From assembly GCF_025153525.1 (NCBI RefSeq), contig NZ_JANZNR010000007.1, positions 1 through 64,000 of the forward strand: a stretch of DNA of 64,000 nucleotides, given 5' to 3'. This document shows, in pieces, positions 53,420-61,661 of this stretch. The DNA is from Psychroserpens sp. SPM9. GTDB taxonomy: Bacteria; Bacteroidota; Bacteroidia; Flavobacteriales; Flavobacteriaceae. The notes beneath the pieces were generated by a model that was not told the origin of the DNA, made no database searches, and worked only from the letters and a program-made list of their open reading frames with translations. The first letter of the stretch is position 1. Each line of letters begins with the position of its first letter. Made by a program: the position numbers and the translations under genes.

Positions 53420-54220
53420 ATGGAATATTTCGTAGATAAACAGTCGATAGTACGAGAAATTTGGGGAGATAGCGATACAATTCTACTCATTTTTGCTGGA
53501 GCTTCTGCAGAGTTTGCATTAAACAAAGCTGTAGATTGGTTATACTTTACTGGTCAACTTCCAAAAGATCCTTTAGGTCGTTTATTCTCTACGGTTTCCT
53601 ATGCTCGAACCATCGTATTTGCCGAAAAACAAGTTGCTTTTAATGCTATTGACAAAATTAATGCTATACATGGATCGGTTGAAAAAAGTCGTGGTAAGGT
53701 CATTCCCAACTGGGCTTATAAAGATGTACTCTTTATGCTTATTGACTATTCTATACGTGCTTATGAAATTTTAGAGAGAAAACTGGAAAGACAGGAACGT
53801 GAAGCTGTTTTTAAGGTATTTTATGAAGTTGGCAAACGCATGCATATCTCGGATTTACCTAAAGATTATGAAGCGTTTAAAGTCATGCGTCATGCACATA
53901 TCAAACAACATCTTTACAATAGTGATTTCACAAAAGATTTATATAAACAATACCGAAAACACTTAGGACTTATACGTTTCAAGCTTCTCATTGAAACTCA
54001 AATTATGCTAACACCTCAAACGGTTGTTAGGCTTTTAGAACTAAGAAAAATTTCAATGTTGAAGCCTCTAATTTCTGTGTACAAAATGAGTCGAATCATC
54101 AAATTAGATGGTGTATTGAAGTCGGTCATTTTACCATCAGCATACAAAAAACAGATCAAAGCTATGAACATCTCAAAACACAAATCATCACATCGCATTT
54201 TTTTTAATCAATCACTTTGA
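53420..54220 (+). CDS. MpaB-family oxygenase (DUF2236)
   Basis: 266 aa. N-terminal SIVREIWGDSDTILLIFAGASAEFALNKAVDWL, then RLFSTVSYARTIVFAEKQVAFNAIDKINAIHGSV and PNWAYKDVLFMLIDYSIRAYEIL, as in DUF2236/MpaB heme or rubber-oxygenase-like proteins. Several histidines (INAIHG, VMRHAHIKQHL) could bind the cofactor, but the heme ligand cannot be confirmed. It follows the regulator gene by eight bases in the same operon. Its stop codon overlaps operator site 2 of the next unit. Confidence 0.78.
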   Translation: MEYFVDKQSIVREIWGDSDTILLIFAGASAEFALNKAVDWLYFTGQLPKDPLGRLFSTVSYARTIVFAEKQVAFNAIDKINAIHGSVEKSRGKVIPNWAYKDVLFMLIDYSIRAYEILERKLERQEREAVFKVFYEVGKRMHISDLPKDYEAFKVMRHAHIKQHLYNSDFTKDLYKQYRKHLGLIRFKLLIETQIMLTPQTVVRLLELRKISMLKPLISVYKMSRIIKLDGVLKSVILPSAYKKQIKAMNISKHKSSHRIFFNQSL

Positions 54221-54230
54221 AATACAAAGT
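54214..54230. promoter_or_regulatory. Inverted-repeat operator, site 2
   Basis: ACTTTG-AAATA-CAAAGT, followed by ACTTTA, repeating site 1 with the same centre length and the same flank (CAAAGTACTTTA in both). The left arm overlaps TCACTTTG, a possible -7 box, and the stop codon of the oxygenase gene. It is 18 bases before the ATG of the DUF4173 gene. Confidence 0.65.
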
Positions 54231-54248
54231 ACTTTAAATACATAAATT

Positions 54249-55649
54249 ATGAAACCACTGTTCACCATTATCGCCTCAATACTATTTAGTATGCTTTTCT
54301 ACGGAAAGCATATCGGACTCAACCTCAGCATTTTTTCTGTTCTGGCCATTTTATTCCTAGGTTTATATCAGCCTAAAAAAATTAAGGACAAACGGATTGT
54401 ATTACACGCACTTGCCTACCTTCTCACAGCTGTAGTAGTCTTTATTCAGCATTCATCATTGGCTATTATTGCAAATTGTGTCGCATTTTTCACTTTGGTA
54501 GGCGCCATCTCTAACAGCAACACCTCAATTTACGTGCATTGGCTCAACGGTTTATATACGAGTATTGCCGGATTTTTCTATAGAACTTTTGAAGTGGATT
54601 CTGAAGCTGAAAAAGTAAACTGGAAAAAGGATATCGATGTCGTTCATTGGATTAAGCTTATCGCGATTCCGTTGGTATTTATCATCATTTTCATTCTGTT
54701 ATACAAAAATGGAAATCCCATGTTTAGTGATTTAGTTAATATGATCAATTTTGATTTTATCAATTTTCAATGGGTATTATTTACCGTTTTAGGCTACTTT
54801 TTATTCAGTAATATTTCGAAACCTCTTACTGTAGAACCTGCAACTTCAACAGATTTAAAAATTAATAATGACTTATCTAAATCGGATTCATTTTCCGAAG
54901 ACACCTTAAAAAAAGAAAAACAATTAGGAACCGTTTTATTGGGTCTTCTCAACCTACTAATTCTGTTTTATATCATTACAGATATCACCTATTTGGTCAC
55001 CACTGAAACTTCTAGTGCTTCAGCCTTATCAAATCAGGTTCATAGTGGAATCAACACACTCATTGCTTCAATTCTAATAGCAATTGTCATTATTCTTTAC
55101 TTTTTTAGAGGTGACCTCAATTTCTATTCAGATAATAAAACCTTGAAAAACTTAACGTTTTTATGGATTGGACTTAATGTGTTACTCATAATTTTAATTG
55201 CCATTAAAAATCAAACGTATATCACATCCTTTGGTTTGACTTACAAACGTATTGGGGTTCATGTGTATATCTTTTTGACACTTGTTGGGCTTGTTACCAC
55301 CTTTTTAAAGGTGATGAATATAAAAAACATGGTTTTCCTCTTTAGAAGAAATACACAAATTGCCTTTATCGTTCTTTTGCTTTGTAGTACTATTAATTGG
55401 GATCGTATCATCACCAAATACAATCTCAACCACGCTGCTGCTTTTGATATGGATTACCTCATCAAACTTTCGGATAGAAATGCCATTTTACTATATCAAA
55501 AAAAGGACGACATCGCTATTTCTGATGAAAACAAAAACAGGATTGACACCAAATACAGAGCCTATATCAATAAGCTCAATATAAGAGCATGGCAAGAATA
55601 TAGTTATGAAAATTTTAATGTTGAACTAGATCCTAAAACTTCAGATTAA
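54249..55649 (+). CDS. DUF4173 polytopic membrane protein
   Basis: 466 aa with about eleven membrane segments. Key strings that recall DUF4173 (DUF4153-like): VALAYLLTAVVVFIQHSSLAIIA-type N-terminus, VHWIKLIAIPLVFIIIFILLYKNGNPMF, NFQWVLFTVLGYFLFSNIS, ITSFGLTYKRIGVHVYIFLTLVGL and a soluble end (IRAWQEYSYENFNVE). The family is widespread in Bacteroidota and has no known function. It begins a run of eight tightly packed genes and is preceded by operator site 2, the target of the upstream regulator (inference). Confidence 0.8.
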   Translation: MKPLFTIIASILFSMLFYGKHIGLNLSIFSVLAILFLGLYQPKKIKDKRIVLHALAYLLTAVVVFIQHSSLAIIANCVAFFTLVGAISNSNTSIYVHWLNGLYTSIAGFFYRTFEVDSEAEKVNWKKDIDVVHWIKLIAIPLVFIIIFILLYKNGNPMFSDLVNMINFDFINFQWVLFTVLGYFLFSNISKPLTVEPATSTDLKINNDLSKSDSFSEDTLKKEKQLGTVLLGLLNLLILFYIITDITYLVTTETSSASALSNQVHSGINTLIASILIAIVIILYFFRGDLNFYSDNKTLKNLTFLWIGLNVLLIILIAIKNQTYITSFGLTYKRIGVHVYIFLTLVGLVTTFLKVMNIKNMVFLFRRNTQIAFIVLLLCSTINWDRIITKYNLNHAAAFDMDYLIKLSDRNAILLYQKKDDIAISDENKNRIDTKYRAYINKLNIRAWQEYSYENFNVELDPKTSD

Positions 55650-55650
55650 G

Positions 55651-56025
55651 ATGAATGTCCCTTCCAATCTCGCAAAATCCTGTAGTCTGGCAACCATTAT
55701 TTTTTGGGCTGTTATAGCGATTGAACCCATAGAATTTAATGCTTTACCATTTGTAATACTATCTGTAATTCCTGTTTTTTTCTGCACTTCATTAGTGATT
55801 GTTCTAACGATTTGTCCGTTTTTTTGGACAGCAAAAACCAAAGGAGCAAATCCGGTTAAAGTCTTTAAAACATGGCATCCCTACTATACAATTATCTGCT
55901 TTGGAATAAGTATTTCTGTGATAGTTTTGGCAGATTTTGAGTCTTTCATTATTGCATTTTTCACCTCAGCCTTTATCACGACAAATCAATCTTGGGTTTG
56001 GTTTGCAAAAGCCAATCCAAAATGA
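55651..56025 (+). CDS. Small membrane protein (three to four helices), function unknown
   Basis: 124 aa: helices at ~13-32, 35-58, 77-94 and 97-114. No signal peptide, no recognised family. One base separates it from the DUF4173 stop, and its own stop overlaps the start of the Coq4-like gene (ATGA), so it is translated within the operon. Confidence 0.6.
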   Translation: MNVPSNLAKSCSLATIIFWAVIAIEPIEFNALPFVILSVIPVFFCTSLVIVLTICPFFWTAKTKGANPVKVFKTWHPYYTIICFGISISVIVLADFESFIIAFFTSAFITTNQSWVWFAKANPK

Positions 56026-56528
56026 AACAGTTTAAGCGCTATAGAAAACAAGTTATTGAATGGCTTTTTGAACATACACAAAAAGTGTACACACGTTACT
56101 TTAAATCTCATGAACCTTGGAATGTCTCACGTCGTGATTTATTAAACTTTCCAAAGAATTCTTTTGGCTATCATTTAGGTTTGTTTTTAACAGAACATCA
56201 TTTTGAACTCATTCCTAAAGTAGAACGTCATGATGCTTACCACACCTTAACTGGTTTTGGTATTAAAGTAGAGGATGAAATTGCTTTGCAATGCCTTTGC
56301 TATGGTAACGGAAAACGCAGTTTATACTTGTATGGCGCTATGATTTTAGGCATTATCATTCTTCCCGATTATTATAAGTATTATTACAAATCTTATCGCT
56401 TAGGACAACAAGCTAATCCATTTCATCACTTTAATTATGAGGAATTATTACCGGTTAATATTACCGATTTAAGAGCTGCTGTTTTCACGGATTCACAACA
56501 AAAAAAGCTGAAAATATCATGGCAATAG
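56022..56528 (+). CDS. Coq4-like protein with HDxxHx11E motif
   Basis: 168 aa from ATG at 56022 (the frame opens ten codons earlier, but this ATG overlaps the previous stop as ATGA). It has the Coq4 signature His70-Asp71-x-x-His74-x11-Glu86 (VERHDAYHTLTGFG, then KVEDEIALQ), which binds zinc in Coq4. Eukaryotic Coq4 helps ubiquinone synthesis, but flavobacteria use menaquinone and have no ubiquinone pathway, so the role here must differ. The N-terminal helices are basic and the rest is hydrophobic and aromatic (DYYKYYYKSYRL). Fits the membrane-protein operon. Confidence 0.72.
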   Translation: MKQFKRYRKQVIEWLFEHTQKVYTRYFKSHEPWNVSRRDLLNFPKNSFGYHLGLFLTEHHFELIPKVERHDAYHTLTGFGIKVEDEIALQCLCYGNGKRSLYLYGAMILGIIILPDYYKYYYKSYRLGQQANPFHHFNYEELLPVNITDLRAAVFTDSQQKKLKISWQ

Positions 56529-56812
56529 ATCGACTAAAAATGGCGCTATGGACAGCCTTTATCTTTTTGTGTTTTGGAACCCTGCTTTTAATCCTACAAC
56601 TTTGTTATCAAAAAGGATATAGCATTACAATATTTGGACTCTATTATGTGTTATTTTCAATAGTATTTAATGGTATCATTGTTTTAATTTTACTAGGCGT
56701 ATTAATTTTTAAAACCAACCGCATAAAAACCTTAAAATCTATAGGCGTTTTATTGCTTAATATTCCAATAGCTTATTTGTATTATCACTTAGTTATTAAA
56801 ATCCTTATTTAA
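56519..56812 (+). CDS. Small membrane protein, function unknown
   Basis: 97 aa with three membrane helices (~8-30, 37-63, 72-95) and a short basic loop (KTNRIKTLKS). The start codon lies ten bases inside the end of the Coq4-like gene, which argues for coupled translation. No recognised family. Confidence 0.6.
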   Translation: MAIDRLKMALWTAFIFLCFGTLLLILQLCYQKGYSITIFGLYYVLFSIVFNGIIVLILLGVLIFKTNRIKTLKSIGVLLLNIPIAYLYYHLVIKILI

Positions 56813-56813
56813 A

Positions 56814-57446
56814 ATGACAAAAAAACTTAAATGGCTCGCCTTATTAGCACTACTTATAGTAACAGCACTTTTACTCACCAATTACTGGATTAGTTATCAA
56901 GCTAAAGACAAACTTTATAGTACTGTTGATACGATTCCGAAGAATAAAGTAGGTTTACTTTTAGGAACTTCTAAATTTTTATCAAACGGAAATATCAACC
57001 TCTATTACACTTACCGTATCAATGCTGCAGTAGCCTTGTTTAATGCTAATAAAATAGATTTTATACTCATTAGCGGAGATAATGGCAGTAAATCTTACGA
57101 TGAGCCTACCACCTTTAAAGAGGATTTAATAGCAAGAGGAATTCCTGAAGATCGTATAGTCTTAGACTACGCTGGCTTTAGAACTTTAGATTCTGTAGTT
57201 AGAGCCAAGGCCATTTTTGGTCAAGAATCTATCACTATAATATCACAACAATTTCACAATGAACGTGCACTTTATTTAGCCAGTCACAACGCTATTAATG
57301 CGGTTGCTTTTAATGCAAAAGATGTTTCGGGACGTTATGGGTTAAAAGTTCAGCTTAGAGAATACCTAGCCAGAGCTAAAGCATCGAGCGATATTTTATT
57401 TAATGTAGAACCTAAATTTTTTGGAGATCCCATAGAAATCAAATGA
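56814..57446 (+). CDS. SanA/YdcF-family protein (DUF218)
   Basis: 210 aa. N-terminal membrane anchor (LALLALLIVTALLLTNYWIS), then the DUF218 domain: VGLLLGTSKFLSNGNINLYYTYRINAAVALF, FILISGDNGSKSYDEPTTFKEDLIARGIPEDRIVLDYAGFRTLDSVVRAKAIFG and ITIISQQFHNERALYLA. This matches SanA (vancomycin exclusion at high temperature), thought to keep the envelope barrier intact. It is one base from the gene before it and overlaps the DUF2809 gene by four bases. Confidence 0.88.
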   Translation: MTKKLKWLALLALLIVTALLLTNYWISYQAKDKLYSTVDTIPKNKVGLLLGTSKFLSNGNINLYYTYRINAAVALFNANKIDFILISGDNGSKSYDEPTTFKEDLIARGIPEDRIVLDYAGFRTLDSVVRAKAIFGQESITIISQQFHNERALYLASHNAINAVAFNAKDVSGRYGLKVQLREYLARAKASSDILFNVEPKFFGDPIEIK

Positions 57447-57826
57447 CCATCAAATTCAACAAACCCTTTTTTGCTTCAAGTCTGCTGCTATTTTCAGTAG
57501 AAGTCTGTATTGCAGTATTTTTATCCGAAGGTTTTATAAGACACACCTTTGGTGATTTTTTGGTGGTCATTTTAATGTATTGCGCTATCAAAAGTTTTAT
57601 CAAAGTCAAACCTTTAAAAATTGCTATTGCTGTTTTAGCTTTTGCCTTTTTAATTGAATTTTTACAATGGTTCAATCTCCTCGATTATTTAAACTTAAGA
57701 CAGAGTTCATTAGCTGTCATTATTTTAGGCAGCACTTTTGAAATTACAGACCTTATCGCCTATACGCTAGGCGTGATTACCATTTATTTAATAGACACTA
57801 AAATTAGCATCTCATGGAAACCATAA
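57443..57826 (+). CDS. DUF2809 membrane protein
   Basis: 127 aa with four membrane helices. RHTFGDFLVVILMYCAIKSFIKVKP, FAFLIEFLQWFNL and LGSTFEITDLIAYTLGV are the DUF2809 hallmarks. Function unknown. It overlaps SanA by four bases and the next gene by thirteen, so the three are probably translated together. Confidence 0.8.
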   Translation: MTIKFNKPFFASSLLLFSVEVCIAVFLSEGFIRHTFGDFLVVILMYCAIKSFIKVKPLKIAIAVLAFAFLIEFLQWFNLLDYLNLRQSSLAVIILGSTFEITDLIAYTLGVITIYLIDTKISISWKP

Positions 57827-58473
57827 AAACACTTATTTTCAACAGGTTTAGAATCTTATCATTGCTCACTATTTCTATGGTATTGAGTATTGTATTGCTT
57901 ATGATTAGAATGAAGCTACATCAGTCATTTTATTTATTGTTTTTAGTATGGAATTTGTTTCTGGCCTGTATTCCGTTTGCTATTACAACAGGCTTGGCAA
58001 CGACATCTAAAATTAGCAAACTAACTCTGTTTGTTTCTTTTGGCGTCTGGTTATTATTCTTGCCAAACGCTCCATACATTGTCACCGATTTGCTACATTT
58101 AATGCATTCTGAACGTCATTTGATGTGGCTGGATGTATTGGTTATTTTATCGTTTGCTTTTAACGGATTGATTCTGTTTTTCTTATCGCTTTCTGATATG
58201 GAAACAATATTAAAGCAGCAACTTAAGCCAAAATTTATTGTCCCGATAATGTTGTCTGTTTTTGGCCTAACAGCTTTTGGTATTTACCTCGGAAGGTTTC
58301 TAAGGTATAACTCATGGGAAATTATAAACAATCCACTAGGTATTTTCTCTGATATGTTTCAACTTATTTTTGAACCTAACCTTGAAGCCTGGATTTTCAC
58401 TCTAACCTTTGCCTCTTTTTTAGCCATTAGTTATTGGCTACTAAAAGCTTTTTCTAATTCTAAATGTAACTAA
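57814..58473 (+). CDS. DUF1361 membrane protein
   Basis: 219 aa with about six membrane helices. The family motif LFLPNAPYIVTDLLHLM (with the conserved Pro-Asn-Ala-Pro-Tyr) and LYLVWNLFLACIPF-like N-terminal region fit DUF1361. These proteins are often beside DUF2809. Function unknown; the operon position suggests a shared envelope role. Confidence 0.82.
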   Translation: METIKTLIFNRFRILSLLTISMVLSIVLLMIRMKLHQSFYLLFLVWNLFLACIPFAITTGLATTSKISKLTLFVSFGVWLLFLPNAPYIVTDLLHLMHSERHLMWLDVLVILSFAFNGLILFFLSLSDMETILKQQLKPKFIVPIMLSVFGLTAFGIYLGRFLRYNSWEIINNPLGIFSDMFQLIFEPNLEAWIFTLTFASFLAISYWLLKAFSNSKCN

Positions 58474-58475
58474 TC

Positions 58476-59180
58476 ATGAAATATTACAGCCTTATACTCT
58501 TGTGTTTCTTATCTTGTTTAGCGTGTAAAAAACAAGATCGTCGAAAAGTGGTCGACGACACAAAAACTAGCACTGAAGCACTCAGTGAACAAAAAACGGT
58601 AGCAATTGCAGACTTACCAATTCTCATCGATAGCACTTCAATTATCATTCATCCAATTGGGAACTATATCAAATCTAAAAACAGGTCTGATTATTTTAAA
58701 TCCAGCAGTTATGAGTCTGATAGCTTTTCAACTGTAAATCATACAAGAAATCAAATCCGTGGATTGATGTCTAATATCAAATTTCAGCATATAGATTCAA
58801 ATGCGCTAAAACCTCTAACAGACAAAAAGATCTGTATTAGTTCTATGAATTTCCTACGTGAAGTCTTCGAAGCAACAGCACAGGGTTATTTTCTTTACCT
58901 TGTTTATGACAAAGACACGAATGTAGATGGCGTTCTTAATTACAAAGATTTAGAGTCCCTTTATATGAGTAATTTAGACGGAACTGCTTTTAGAAAATTG
59001 TCGCCCGACAATCAAGATTTAAAGCAATGGAAAATTATTATTGAAGCCAAAAAACTCTATTTTAAGAGCATTGAAGACAGTGATAAAAATGGTGAGTTTG
59101 ACAACAAAGATACCCTCCATTATTTCTATTTAGATTTAAACGCAATCAATTCTCAAGTTACTGAATACTACCCTATTTAG
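58476..59180 (+). CDS. Lipoprotein, function unknown, last gene of the membrane-protein operon
   Basis: 234 aa. Lipoprotein signal with Cys17 (CFLSCLACKKQ). The middle contains DKDTNVDGVLNYKDLESLYMSNLDGTAFRKLSPDNQDL, Asp-rich loops that resemble calcium-binding dockerin- or EF-hand-like loops, and repeats the idea at EDSDKNGEFDNKDTLHYF. These may bind a metal ion (inference). It starts two bases after the DUF1361 stop, so it belongs to the operon, followed by an 86-base gap. Confidence 0.65.
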   Translation: MKYYSLILLCFLSCLACKKQDRRKVVDDTKTSTEALSEQKTVAIADLPILIDSTSIIIHPIGNYIKSKNRSDYFKSSSYESDSFSTVNHTRNQIRGLMSNIKFQHIDSNALKPLTDKKICISSMNFLREVFEATAQGYFLYLVYDKDTNVDGVLNYKDLESLYMSNLDGTAFRKLSPDNQDLKQWKIIIEAKKLYFKSIEDSDKNGEFDNKDTLHYFYLDLNAINSQVTEYYPI

Positions 59181-59266
59181 GTTTTAATTTGTTATTAAAC
59201 GAATTTAAAATACAAGCGTCTAAGATGTAGGAATGTTTCTATATTTATTGCTATATTGACCCTAAC

Positions 59267-61627
59267 ATGGATAGGACATTAAAGACTAACAAAGTATTAC
59301 AGCTCTGTTGTATTTTGCTATTGACTCTTATGCCTTTGGAATGCTTACAAGCTCAAAAGGAAAGAAATCAATGGTATTTTGGCTTGCTCTCAGGTATGAA
59401 ATACGACGGTAGCAACTACAGCAGTTTGGATGACAATTCCATCGAAAGGCAAATCGCTTTTGGAATGATTGAAGGTCCAGATAATATTATCTGTGCCAAT
59501 GACGAAGATGGAAACCTCATGTTCTATTCTGATGGTCGAATTTTCAGAAATAAACTACATCAAAATTTACTTAACTCTCCAACAGATGAATATGCCGTTC
59601 GTGAATCGCAGGCTGCAGTAGCTCGTGATCCTGGCAATCCTAATAGATACTATGTCTTTGTAACCATTTATGATGGTATTAGACAAAAATTAAGCTACTC
59701 TGTGGTAGACATGTCACTCGATGATGGTTTAGGCGGATTAGTTCCAGACAAAAAACATATATTATTAACAAGCAGAGTTGGTCAACACATGGTCACTGCC
59801 AGGCATGCAAATGGTAGAGATATATGGTTAATTGTGATACGCGAAGGCACTTATCTTTCTTATTTAATTACAGAAAACGGTATCTCAAATACACCAGTAA
59901 CATCTAATGAAGGCATCAGTTTTTTTGATGGTAATGCCACACAATTTGGAGTGATGGAAATATCGCCTGATAACAAACTCATTGCTGCAGGGTTTCCTGT
60001 TCTTAAAAAATTATTTATTCTGACATTTAATGACTTAACCGGCAAGTTGGATTTGATTTATGAAGAAGAAGAAACCGAATTAACTATTGATGACGGGGCT
60101 TTTACCAGTGTGGAATTTGCGCCTAATAGTAAAGTCCTTTATACTACGTATTTATTTGATGGGATACAACAGTACGATTTATCTGATTTAGATAATATTC
60201 CACCAAGAATAGACATTACTACAACACCTTCGCATTACCCTTATTTAAAACGCGGTCCAGACGGCCAGGTGTTTAGTGTCGAGACTAGAAAACCTTATAT
60301 TGGTGCGATTCAAAATCCGAATGTGATTGGTGATGGCTGTAATTATAATCCCAATGTGCTAAGTCTGAGTGGTTCGACACTTTTAGATTTACCAACATTT
60401 CTATTGCCTAAATATCCAGAAGGCATTTCGTTTATCAATATCTGTGAAGGAGAAACCACAGAGTTAACCTGTAGCGTTTCTATTGGACGGCCTTTGTACC
60501 ATTGGGATTTAGGCGATGGAACCACTGCATCTGAGGAACATGTTTCACATACCTATGCAGCTCCTGGAACCTACACGGTTTCGGTGGTGGTGACCGATCT
60601 CTATTCTGGGGATTTACTCTATACAGAAACCAAAGAGATTACTATATATGCGACACCCAACATTACTGAATTGGATGATATATATGCCTGTTTTGAAGAA
60701 GACACTACAATTTTCTTTTCAGATTATAACGAAGATATCCTCAATGGTTTAGATCCAAATATCTATTCTGTTTCTTATTATTTTACTGAAACTGACGCCT
60801 TATTAAAAGACAATAAAGTGATAGAGTACATACCTGAATTAGGTTCGAAAACCGTATGGGCCCGATTAGAAAACTCATTAAACACAACCTGTTACGATAT
60901 TGCTCATTTTGATATCGTTACCCCAGAATTTATAACAATCGATTTGCCTTCAGATTATTATATATGTGATGACAGAACCACAATTACTCTAAATGCGCCT
61001 GATGGTTTTACAAGTTATGAATGGTCTACAGGAGAAACCACGCAAAGCATTACCGTAAACACTATAGGTGATTACGTTTTGTATGTTGTTAAAGATTTTG
61101 GTGATTTTACTTGCGAATCGCAAACAGTTATTTCAGTAAAAATACCCGATCCGCCTCCTATTATTCAAGAAGTAAACGTTATCGATTGGAGCCAAGACCA
61201 CAACTCAATTGAAATTATTCTTGAGGAAGAAGGAGCTTATGAATACTCTGTAGATGGTATCAATTATCAAAGTTCGCCTCAGTTTTTTAATTTACCATTG
61301 GCTGATTATATCGCTTATGTAAGAGAGGTAAATTGTTTAGAAGAAGTGAGTAGCGACCCATTATTTCTTCTCTATTACAATAAGTTTTTCACCCCTAACA
61401 ATGATGGTTATAATGACTATTGGCAAATTATTAATTCGCGACAAGACGAAGCCATTGAAGTTTATATTTTTAATCGCTACGGAAAACAACTGGCACAACT
61501 AAAGTCTACCGACAAAGGATGGGATGGCACTTATAATGGTGTGCCTTTACCTAAATCAGATTATTGGTTTAAAGTTGTACGATCTAATGGTAAAATTCAT
61601 CATGGCCATTTTACGTTGAAGCGATAG
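59267..61627 (+). CDS. T9SS type B protein with PKD domain (gliding-associated C-terminal domain)
   Basis: 786 aa. Signal peptide MDRTLKTNKVLQLCCILLLTLMPLECLQAQ. Residues ~35-390 form a propeller-like body (WYFGLLSGMKYDGSN; VELAPNSKVLYTTYLF-like blades). A PKD domain at ~400-460 (LYHWDLGDGTTASEEHVSHTYAAPGTYTVSVVVTD) is followed by Ig-like repeats and, at ~705-786, the T9SS type B sorting domain (YNKFFTPNNDGYNDYWQI, IFNRYGKQLAQL, GWDGTYNG, SDYWFKVVR). It is exported through T9SS and kept at the surface; adhesion or gliding is likely. The ligand is not known. Confidence 0.92.
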   Translation: MDRTLKTNKVLQLCCILLLTLMPLECLQAQKERNQWYFGLLSGMKYDGSNYSSLDDNSIERQIAFGMIEGPDNIICANDEDGNLMFYSDGRIFRNKLHQNLLNSPTDEYAVRESQAAVARDPGNPNRYYVFVTIYDGIRQKLSYSVVDMSLDDGLGGLVPDKKHILLTSRVGQHMVTARHANGRDIWLIVIREGTYLSYLITENGISNTPVTSNEGISFFDGNATQFGVMEISPDNKLIAAGFPVLKKLFILTFNDLTGKLDLIYEEEETELTIDDGAFTSVEFAPNSKVLYTTYLFDGIQQYDLSDLDNIPPRIDITTTPSHYPYLKRGPDGQVFSVETRKPYIGAIQNPNVIGDGCNYNPNVLSLSGSTLLDLPTFLLPKYPEGISFINICEGETTELTCSVSIGRPLYHWDLGDGTTASEEHVSHTYAAPGTYTVSVVVTDLYSGDLLYTETKEITIYATPNITELDDIYACFEEDTTIFFSDYNEDILNGLDPNIYSVSYYFTETDALLKDNKVIEYIPELGSKTVWARLENSLNTTCYDIAHFDIVTPEFITIDLPSDYYICDDRTTITLNAPDGFTSYEWSTGETTQSITVNTIGDYVLYVVKDFGDFTCESQTVISVKIPDPPPIIQEVNVIDWSQDHNSIEIILEEEGAYEYSVDGINYQSSPQFFNLPLADYIAYVREVNCLEEVSSDPLFLLYYNKFFTPNNDGYNDYWQIINSRQDEAIEVYIFNRYGKQLAQLKSTDKGWDGTYNGVPLPKSDYWFKVVRSNGKIHHGHFTLKR

Positions 61628-61661
61628 CCTACACAAATGATTTAAATGAAGTACTTACTTA

